A stretch of DNA of 64,000 bases from Atherinomorus stipes (Eukaryota; Chordata; Actinopteri; Atheriniformes; Atherinidae). The stretch spans positions 486,001-550,000 of the forward strand of contig JALJCO010001047.1 of assembly GCA_023101725.1 (NCBI GenBank), given 5' to 3'. The position numbers and the translations under genes are program-made. Numbering within the stretch: the first letter of the stretch is position 1; every line of letters starts with the position of its first letter. The notes under the pieces are model-generated. The model searched no databases. It saw nothing but the letters and a program-made list of their open reading frames with translations, and was not told the DNA's origin. Positions 60,901 through 64,000 of this stretch are shown one piece after another.

Positions 60901-63808
60901 CCTGTGATGGTTCTTTTAAGGAAGCAGTCGAATTCCTTCACGTTTATCCTGGACACTCAGGTCAATGAGGTGCACCTCCCCCACGGACCACCAGCCAGTT
61001 TACTAGGTTAAATATACAAATCCAGACAAGGAGCACTTGAATATTACGGGGTAAAAACCAATCAGGATCCAAATCTCCATCATCTAGAATCTGCTGGTCT
61101 CATCATCACTTCTTCGAAGATGAAGATGAAGATGAAGATGAAGACAGCTGGATCACATTCAGGAATACAGCCTGTGTTCAGGATTTATGGGAGCACCACA
61201 AAGGTTTAAAACTATAAACTACAAATAAATCCTATCTTCATATAAAATTCTTTTTTAAAAAACACAAAAGCAGCAAGTTTTCTTATGATGTCATTTTTCT
61301 GAGCCACGGTTTGAGGCAGGAATAAGAACTTCTGCTTGGCTTCCCATGGAAAAAACAAATACCGATCATCATTTATCAGCACGGAGCAGGTTTATGTTTT
61401 CTTTGCTGCTGCTCTTCATGTGTCTCAGTTTGAAAGGGCTGATGGGATGCAGTCACGTTTCACTAAAATCTGCCAGGATGTGGAAGAAATGAATCTAACT
61501 GCAGCTTGATTTGCCAAACAAAATACCAATCAAAAAGACAAAATCGCTGTCCTTTCAATCAGTGTGTAACCACGGTAACCTGAGCCGACGGTGTCGCGTC
61601 ACCCACAAACAACACTGATTAAAGGATAACTCTATTTTTTCAACCTAGACCTTATTTCTAGGAGTTTATACGAGCATTTACTCACCGGGAACATTTCTGT
61701 AACACTTTGACTCCTTCAGAATATATTTCATTGAGTACATCCATATAACGGGAGAGACGGGGCAGCCTCGCTATAAGACATCATCCGCAGCAAAACTCCT
61801 TCATTTCATACTTGAAGTAGGAACGAACGAGTACTATTGTCCCGTGAGTTCAGATTTAACTCTCCGTTAGTTATGGGGGGGGGGGTTTCTCTGCCCTCTA
61901 CAGGCCTCGCACGTTCCTGAAGCTCGCTGCTGCAGCTCACTACCGAGACGCCAACAAACTGCAATCCATAAAACTCAAAACAATATTCCCAAAATCCCAG
62001 TTCTGCACCTGTGTAGGTGTAGAGTTCATATACCTGCTTTTTCCCACCTACCCATCGTTCCAAATGTTATTGTTTTGCATATCTGCAGCGATGCACCCTG
62101 CAGGGGGATGATTGTAAATGGTTTTATGCAAAATGCAAAAACTCAAATCTTACCAAGTATATTTTTCTTAATTATAGTCAAAATATCTCATCACACTCAA
62201 AATAAGACAAAATTGCTTTAAGAGAAACATTTCAGTGAGATAAAGGAACTTGTTTTAAGGCAATGCACCTTATTTCATGAAAATTTTGCTTATGTCATTG
62301 GCAGAATTTATTTGCTTATGACAAGCAAAAAAAAAATCTTGGCCATTCCTAAAATAAGTAAGAAACGTTTTTTTGTTTGTTTGGGGGGATTTTTTTTGCT
62401 TTTTTTTTTAACATTTCTGTACCTGTAGGTACTTTTTTTTACAAATGTTCTCTCAAAAGTACAATATTGGTCTTTATGAGGCCAGAAGTACCTATATACT
62501 ATGAAAAAGGGTCCAAAGTATAATGAAGTACACATTTGTACCATTTCAACCCTAAGGGTACCTGCAGCATTGAAAAATATGTGTAGCTTGTACAATAAAT
62601 ATAAATAGCAGTACTTCTAAACAGTAGTATAATTATAGTTATTATTTTATGATTATCATAATAATCATAGTAATAATTATATGTATAATTATATATATGT
62701 TTGGCCTAATATTTCTATAATAACTGTTCATTTATTATTAGCATCTTTGATTATTGTCATAATCTCTATTTTATTGACTTTTATTCATCATCTTTAATTG
62801 GTTTAATTGTGCTTTATTAACTCATACAGCTTGATAAGGTACAAAAATGGACCATGAAGGTACAGAAATGTCTTTCAGAAAGGAACCCCCCCCCCCCCAG
62901 CAACAAGCTTTGGACCCTTATAAGTACAGATTGGTACCCCTATTTTTGAGTGTGAAATGAGCAAATTTTTCTTGATAAAATTTCTTGAAATAAGATGCAT
63001 GGCCTTAAAACAAGTTCCTATATTTTACTGAAATGTTTCTCTTTAGGTACTTTTGTCTTATTTTAAGTGTGATGAGATATTTTGACTAGAAATTAGAAAA
63101 ATAAACTTGATAAGATTTGAATTTTTGGAGGGTACAAGAAGAAATTCTCAATTTTAAAAAATGATCTTGTTTTAAGATTATTTTGCTTTAAAATGAGGAA
63201 GAATAACATTTAAAAAAAGCATTACAAGGCCAGTTTTGAGGGATTTTTCACTAAATAAGGGACTTGAAATGAGTGTTTTATAACTTACTTACAGATATTT
63301 CTCCCTGTCGAGTCTCGGTATTTTATCTTACTGCATGGACAGATCATTTCACTTGATTATAGTCTGACTCTTCTCAATTTTAGTGTTTTTTTTTAAACTT
63401 GTATAAAGACCACTAAATTTTGCAGTGTCTTTGCCCGTACCATGCATCATGTGTGACCCGTGGTAAACTCCTGAACTGGGACACAGACTCGGTCCAGGCT
63501 CAGCGGGATGAGGGCAATGACAGAGGGAGGAAATAGGGCGCTGAACTGTACTTGTGTTAAATGACGTTTGATCATGTCTGTGGCATAGTCACAAATTCGA
63601 CCCCGGAGGGCTCGTGGTGTTCGATGACAGCCTCAGCCTCAGAAAATCAATCCGATCTTTCAGTTGTTTATTGTAAAGATGTAAAAATCTTTACCTCGCA
63701 CTGATGCCGTCCGAGTGCAGTTGTAGAGGATGGCTAATTCCCCAAACGTGGTCCACACCGGTATCGATGTGAGCAGTTTGTTCTTTTGAAACACATCCAG
63801 CTTTCCGT
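33830..63808 (-). CDS. prkg2: cGMP-dependent protein kinase 2 (cGKII), C-terminal 551 residues, 16 exons; 5' part outside window
   Basis: This is a serine/threonine kinase activated by cGMP. In vertebrates it is membrane-attached through an N-terminal myristate and acts in ion transport and cartilage growth. The window holds 1658 coding bases in frame across 16 exons with consensus splice sites. In the numbering of this fragment, the parts are the end of cyclic-nucleotide domain A ([15 protein letters not shown], 21-35), domain B (92-175; [15 protein letters not shown]), the kinase domain (about 241-498) and the AGC-type C-tail ending SGWDMDF. Catalytic features are present: glycine loop GVGGFG at 249-254, lysine 271, glutamate 290, YRDLKPEN at 363-370, DFG at 383-385, [14 protein letters not shown] at 396-409. 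The human enzyme has 762 residues, so about 210 N-terminal ones lie past base 64000. The calls exclude prkg1 by the RSANII-type domain B and the C-tail. Confidence 0.96.
34021..34400. mobile_element. TTAA-type MITE, family M, copy 1, partial
   Basis: It starts AGACACAGAACGTAACTTTT after TTAA and shares GCATTTTGAGCCGTCACTGCC-like and AGTCACTTACTAGCAAACGG blocks, in inverted orientation, with the full copy at 47991-48705. The second end is absent or decayed. Confidence 0.65.
34482..35389. mobile_element. Family A MITE, copy 6, intact palindrome
   Basis: AGGAATAGTTCACCCACC and GTGGGTGGAATATTCCT bound 908 bases with TTGA and TTAA flanks. The arms of about 350 bases are inverted copies (for example GGCTCTAAAAATATACTAAA against TTTAGGAGATTTTTAGAGCC). 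It is the cleanest copy in the window. Confidence 0.87.
35650..35716 (-). CDS. prkg2: prkg2 exon 15: end of kinase domain
   Basis: Residues 499-520, [20 protein letters not shown] plus RE. The donor GTGAGC is strong. The acceptor region (GTGTCTGAAG) has a weak pyrimidine tract, but the frame and the conserved FNWEGL block settle it. Confidence 0.93.
36144..36206 (-). CDS. prkg2: prkg2 exon 14: kinase C-lobe
   Basis: Residues 478-497, [20 protein letters not shown], flanked by acceptor ACATTACAG and donor GTAAGA. The first and last codons are split, each giving arginine on joining. Confidence 0.95.
36383..37706 (-). mobile_element. Tc1-like transposon remnant, family F, copy 2
   Basis: CGCTGCCTGGCC and GGCCAGGCAGTG are inverted ends flanked by TA. 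On the minus strand, Tc1 transposase pieces are visible: a helix-turn-helix part ([18 protein letters not shown], near 37310-37380) and a later catalytic-core part ([15 protein letters not shown], near 36604-36650). The frame is broken and further split by a MITE at 36743-37171. No active enzyme is encoded. Confidence 0.87.
36743..37171. mobile_element. TTAA-type palindromic MITE, family D, copy 2
   Basis: 429 bases from AGGATATC to GTTATCCT with TTAA on both sides. The unoccupied site survives in the Tc1 copy at 24231-25078 as one TTTCTTAAGGCTAC, which proves the target duplication. The arms form a near-complete palindrome around 36950. Confidence 0.92.
37961..38083 (-). CDS. prkg2: prkg2 exon 13: kinase C-lobe
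   Basis: Residues 437-476, beginning [20 protein letters not shown] and ending [11 protein letters not shown]. Acceptor CCCAACAG, donor GTAGAC. The conserved [13 protein letters not shown] block is intact. Confidence 0.95.
38228..38391 (-). CDS. prkg2: prkg2 exon 12: activation segment
   Basis: Residues 382-435. Contains DFGFAKK (metal-binding DFG), the activation loop [14 protein letters not shown] and the helix-F block [16 protein letters not shown]. Threonine 398 corresponds to the activation-loop phosphorylation site of AGC kinases. Acceptor TTCCCAG, donor GTCGGT, which is unusual but in frame. Confidence 0.96.
38586..38727 (-). CDS. prkg2: prkg2 exon 11: catalytic loop
   Basis: Residues 335-381. 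Contains YRDLKPEN (catalytic aspartate 365, lysine 367, asparagine 370) followed by [11 protein letters not shown]. Acceptor CTTTAG, donor GTGAGT. Confidence 0.96.
38900..38989 (-). CDS. prkg2: prkg2 exon 10: hinge of kinase domain
   Basis: Residues 305-333, [20 protein letters not shown] then GEIWSLLRD. Acceptor TTCTGCAG, donor GTAAAG. The hinge MLLEACLGG matches cGKII. Confidence 0.95.
39314..39841. mobile_element. Family E MITE, copy 2
   Basis: CCTTATTTTCCAGACTATAA and CTTATAGTCCAGAAAATACG then G are inverted ends with TA on both sides. Internal GAGGGCGCTCTAGGCTTGTC is shared inversely with copy 1. It lies in the intron between exons 9 and 10. Confidence 0.83.
40058..40552. mobile_element. 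TTAA-type MITE, family C, copy 3
   Basis: Both ends are intact (AGGTACAGTATGTAC and CACAATGTACCT), with TTAA on each side. 495 bases, no coding frame. It has the CTAGTGGTAAAGAT and CAAAATTCTCCCAGATAT blocks of the family. Confidence 0.87.
40557..41271. other. prkg2 intron, nothing recognised
   Basis: Plain intronic sequence. No exon, repeat boundary or RNA gene is supported. Confidence 0.45.
41272..41408 (-). CDS. prkg2: prkg2 exon 9: ATP-binding lysine and helix C
   Basis: Residues 259-303. [12 protein letters not shown] carries the ATP-anchoring lysine 271, and [10 protein letters not shown] carries the partner glutamate 290. Acceptor CACCTGCAG, donor GTCAGT. The loop after helix C (ARSSFVVK) differs slightly from the mammalian CSPFIVK. 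Confidence 0.95.
41409..43724. other. prkg2 intron, mostly unrecognised
   Basis: A decayed hAT-like end may lie at 41663-41750 (GGGACGGGTGATACC). A 40-bp tandem repeat is at 42007-42155, and an AT-dinucleotide stretch at 43637-43700. The remainder holds no feature I can support. Confidence 0.45.
42007..42155. repeat. Tandem repeat, about 40-bp unit, four copies
   Basis: Four units each begin TCTGATAGGCTACCACCATC followed by ATGTG. The middle two units are almost identical, and the last is cut short. Confidence 0.92.
43725..44298. mobile_element. MITE with CACACTCA ends, family P, copy 1
   Basis: CACACTCAGAAACAGAGGTA and TACGTCTATGTTTGAGTGTG are inverted ends. AAGTACAATATTGG and GGTACCTGCAGCATTGAAAA blocks recur in copy 2 (62408-62954). 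The centre is AT-rich. It lies in the intron between exons 8 and 9. Confidence 0.8.
44500..44650 (-). CDS. prkg2: prkg2 exon 8: linker and glycine-rich loop
   Basis: Residues 209-258. After the linker ([20 protein letters not shown]) comes the kinase start [18 protein letters not shown] with the ATP glycine loop. Acceptor CATCCAG, donor GTAAGC. Confidence 0.95.
44777..44875 (-). CDS. prkg2: prkg2 exon 7: end of cGMP-binding domain B
   Basis: Residues 176-207, [20 protein letters not shown] then [12 protein letters not shown]. Acceptor TTCTTGCAG, donor GTACAT. This is the helix that couples cGMP binding to the catalytic domain. Confidence 0.94.
44980..45048 (-). CDS. prkg2: prkg2 exon 6: cGMP-binding domain B
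   Basis: Residues 153-174, [20 protein letters not shown] then DR. Arginine in RSAN is the phosphate-binding position. Acceptor TTTTTAAG, donor GTGAGT. Confidence 0.94.
45909..46936. mobile_element. Palindromic THAP-remnant element, family B, copy 2
   Basis: GGGGATTATCACGCTTACC and GCGTGATAATCC are inverted ends with TA flanks. Length 1.03 kb. It ends only 17 bases from prkg2 exon 5, so it lies against the donor side. The right part, read on the minus strand from 46864, shows a nearly complete THAP DNA-binding domain. No catalytic transposase region is present. Confidence 0.85.
46640..46864 (-). pseudogene. THAP zinc-finger fragment inside family B copy 2
   Basis: An open frame starts at 46864 and reads about 75 residues with the THAP pattern: paired cysteines at the start (CSVPLC), a SFHGFP block, the conserved tryptophan in LRKKWMKAI, and the C-x2-H pair in [11 protein letters not shown] domains occur in P-element- and Kolobok-type transposases and in host regulators. 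Here the frame runs on into transposon arm sequence and lacks any catalytic part, so it is read as a transposase remnant. Confidence 0.75.
46954..47048 (-). CDS. prkg2: prkg2 exon 5: cGMP-binding domain B
   Basis: Residues 121-151, starting [20 protein letters not shown] and ending [11 protein letters not shown]. The FGEKAL phosphate-binding cassette begins here. Acceptor TTGTGCAG, donor GTAAAG. A transposon copy begins 17 bases past the donor. Confidence 0.95.
47049..47990. other. prkg2 intron, nothing recognised
   Basis: No feature beyond a G run at 47611-47621 and a C run at 47852-47860. Frames seen here have no signature. Confidence 0.4.
47991..48705. mobile_element. TTAA-type MITE, family M, copy 2
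   Basis: AGACACACAACAGAACTTTT and AGTTAGATTGTGTGTCT are inverted ends with TTAA on both sides. A SINE-like block (48158-48470) occupies its middle. Copy 1 at 34021 lacks that block. Confidence 0.8.
48158..48470. mobile_element. SINE-like repeat nested in family M copy 2
   Basis: It carries the teleost-common AGATTTATATCGCGCTTTTC start and a later GGGGATCGGGATTTGAACCG block resembling a tRNA T-arm region. The family M copy at 34021 is continuous across CCGGAGGAAGAG, which marks this as an insertion. Edges are approximate. Confidence 0.55.
49023..49262 (+). mobile_element. tRNA-like SINE, copy 1
   Basis: TTTGGTTGACTGGTAAGCG resembles an A box and GGGGTTGAATCCC a B box, in a CGCCCTGGCTAC context shared with copy 2 at 49876. 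Body TGGCAGGATCAATGTGACGC follows. Not a functional tRNA: the acceptor stem cannot be formed convincingly. Confidence 0.55.
49264..49870. mobile_element. MITE related to family K, copy 2
   Basis: It starts GGTGCGTTCAGACCGATCGC, similar to family K, and ends near TTGGGCATCAAGCGTCAC. CpG-rich with GCGTC motifs. It lies between two tRNA-like repeats. Ends are poorly kept. Confidence 0.45.
49876..50030 (+). mobile_element. tRNA-like SINE, copy 2
   Basis: GGCTGACTGGTAAGCGTGCA and TGTGGGATCAAAACCC correspond to A- and B-box positions, with a GACTC/GAGTC stem between them. It matches copy 1 over about 120 bases, in the same orientation, 850 bases away. Confidence 0.55.
50031..50928. other. prkg2 intron, nothing recognised
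   Basis: A frame at 50601-50879 has no family signature. No repeat ends were seen. Confidence 0.4.
50929..51263. mobile_element. TTAA-type MITE, family N
   Basis: AGGGATATCGTGTAACTTTT and AAGTTACACAGTGTCCCT are inverted ends with TTAA on both sides. 335 bases. Its right TTAA is also the left TTAA of the next element. Confidence 0.85.
51268..51775. mobile_element. TTAA-type MITE, family C, copy 4
   Basis: AGGTACAATATGTTAAAAAT and ACATACTGTACCT are inverted ends. TTAA is on both sides. 508 bases, in the opposite orientation to copies 1-3 by the CTGGGAGCATTTTGGCC block. It abuts family N. Confidence 0.87.
51943..52020 (-). CDS. prkg2: prkg2 exon 4: cGMP-binding domain B start
   Basis: Residues 95-120, [20 protein letters not shown] then IIAQGK, the beta-barrel start of domain B. 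Acceptor CCCCTCAG, donor GTAATG. Codon-aligned at both ends. Confidence 0.95.
52021..53141. other. prkg2 intron, nothing recognised
   Basis: No exon or bounded repeat can be supported. Confidence 0.4.
53142..53916. repeat. Satellite of 11-bp units, partly ordered as 33-bp triplets
   Basis: The array can be written almost without breaks in 11-base steps of the form YTTYRTCGCNG. Three alternating forms recur in order: TTTCATCGCAG, CTTTGTCGCTG and CTATGTCGCCG. The run is degenerate but keeps register over most of 775 bases. A less regular patch lies at about 53495-53530 and another at 53690-53800. Frames on several strands are by-products, since 33 is divisible by three. Confidence 0.92.
54259..54690. 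mobile_element. Palindromic MITE with CACTGCAAAA ends, family O, copy 1
   Basis: CACTGCAAAATTCAAATCTT and AAGATTTGAGTTTTTGCAGTG-type ends bracket inverted arms (AATATCTCATCGCATTAAAA against the counterpart at 54580-54610). A poly-A/T tract is in the middle. No coding capacity. Confidence 0.85.
54691..55414. other. prkg2 intron, nothing recognised
   Basis: A CACA-rich patch at 55024-55052 only. No exon or repeat is supported. Confidence 0.4.
55415..55478 (-). CDS. prkg2: prkg2 exon 3: hinge between cGMP domains
   Basis: Residues 74-94, [20 protein letters not shown] plus V. Acceptor TTCTCTGCAG, donor GTAAGT. It links domain A to domain B. The LPEDKL block is highly conserved in cGK proteins. 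Confidence 0.94.
56014..59980. repeat. Minisatellite, 29-bp unit, about 135 copies, in prkg2 intron
   Basis: The unit reads ATCGTGATGAGAATCTCCCG then TTCCACCTC, with variants at a few fixed places: CG or CA in the ATCRTGATGAG block, CTCCCG, CTTCCG, CTCTCG or CTCCTG in the middle, and TTCCACC or TTTCACC. Around 56935-57065 and 57375-57420 several units are damaged by small deletions. Identity is highest in the 57700-58700 portion. No spacer separates units. Confidence 0.97.
59981..60646. other. prkg2 intron, nothing recognised
   Basis: Unique sequence between the 29-bp array and exon 2. No feature supported. Confidence 0.4.
60647..60752 (-). CDS. prkg2: prkg2 exon 2 of those in window: end of cGMP domain A
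   Basis: Residues 39-72, [20 protein letters not shown] then [14 protein letters not shown], with split codons at both ends (alanine 38, serine 73). Acceptor CTTCTGCAG, donor GTCAGA. Confidence 0.95.
60753..61622. other. prkg2 intron, nothing recognised
   Basis: A short GAAGAT hexamer run at 61117-61145 only. Confidence 0.4.
61623..61870. mobile_element. TTAA-type MITE, family D, copy 3, left half
   Basis: It starts AGGATAACTC after TTAA and follows the family through GGAGTTTATACGAGCATTTA and GCAAAACTCCTTCATTTCAT. It is lost near a G run at 61876. The right arm is absent. Confidence 0.78.
62132..63130. mobile_element. Palindromic MITE, family O, copy 2, with nested family P
   Basis: The arms are AACTCAAATCTTACCAAGTA on the left and TTGATAAGATTTGAATTTTT on the right, matching copy 1. 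Family P (62408-62954) interrupts it. Terminal CACTGC is decayed on both sides. Confidence 0.75.
62408..62954. mobile_element. Family P MITE, copy 2, nested in family O copy 2
   Basis: It matches copy 1 (43725-44298) over most of its length, including AAGTACAATATTGG and the right end TATTTTTGAGTGTG. The left CACACTCA end is missing and replaced by T-rich sequence. Confidence 0.8.
63131..63694. other. prkg2 intron, nothing recognised
   Basis: 63131-63427 is AT-rich and ends TTTTGCAGTG, which may be another family O scrap. The rest has no feature I can support. Confidence 0.4.
63695..63808 (-). CDS. prkg2: prkg2 exon 1 of those in window: cGMP-binding domain A
   Basis: Residues 1-37 of the fragment, from [16 protein letters not shown] to [17 protein letters not shown]. 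Glutamate of FGELA and arginine/threonine of RTAS are the cGMP-contacting positions known in the family. Acceptor TTTGCAG after base 63808, donor GTAAAG. The preceding exon is outside the window. Confidence 0.94.
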
Positions 63809-64000
63809 CTGCAAATATTAAACAAGGACAATCAATTATTCTTTAATACACATTAGGGTCACAAAATAATCAGGCAGCAAATGATAACATTTGGATTAAT
63901 GTGATTCATTCAGAGGACAAAGTGATTATCAGGACCCAAATAGATCATCTGGTGATGTTCAGTCACTTTTTGTCAAAAAACACACCTACGACCAGGTGTT
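63809..64000. other. prkg2 intron running off the window end
   Basis: Intronic sequence upstream of the first visible exon. No exon is seen before base 64000. Confidence 0.5.

Overview
This window looks like nuclear DNA from a ray-finned fish, probably a percomorph teleost. The genes are split by GT-AG introns. The introns and flanks are packed with short inverted-repeat DNA transposons (MITEs), hAT- and Tc1-type elements, tRNA-like SINEs and minisatellites. There are no bacterial operons and no CRISPR arrays. Two protein-coding genes are recognisable, and every exon boundary given here was read from reading-frame continuity plus splice signals.

(1) bmp3 lies on the + strand in three exons (1650-1926, 9609-10534, 21427-21618). 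It is complete and encodes a 464-residue BMP3 precursor with a signal peptide, a prodomain and a 110-residue seven-cysteine growth-factor domain. (2) prkg2 lies on the - strand. Sixteen coding exons (63808 down to 33830) encode the C-terminal 551 residues of cGMP-dependent protein kinase II, from the second half of cyclic-nucleotide-binding domain A to the stop codon. The N-terminal exons lie beyond base 64000. The genes converge tail to tail with about 12.2 kb between stop codons, the same arrangement as BMP3-PRKG2 in tetrapods.

Region by region: 1-1649 is the bmp3 upstream region, with a compact microsatellite cluster. 1927-9608 is bmp3 intron 1, holding a 4.4-kb minisatellite of 45-bp units. 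10535-21426 is intron 2, a pile of nested transposons. 21619-33829 is the convergent intergenic/3'UTR region, rich in MITEs. 33830-63808 is prkg2, whose introns hold a three-level transposon nest (36.3-37.8 kb), a palindromic element with THAP-domain remnants (45.9-46.9 kb), an 11-bp/33-bp satellite (53.1-53.9 kb) and a 4-kb minisatellite of 29-bp units (56.0-60.0 kb).

At least six MITE families insert at TTAA and begin with AG, five of them with AGG. Several insertions can be ordered in time because target duplications or empty sites survive. I found no RNA gene other than tRNA-like SINE heads, and no new protein system. The most unusual content is structural: the minisatellites with higher-order organisation, the TTAA-MITE crowding, the THAP fold-back elements and one stretch that may be an assembly artefact.
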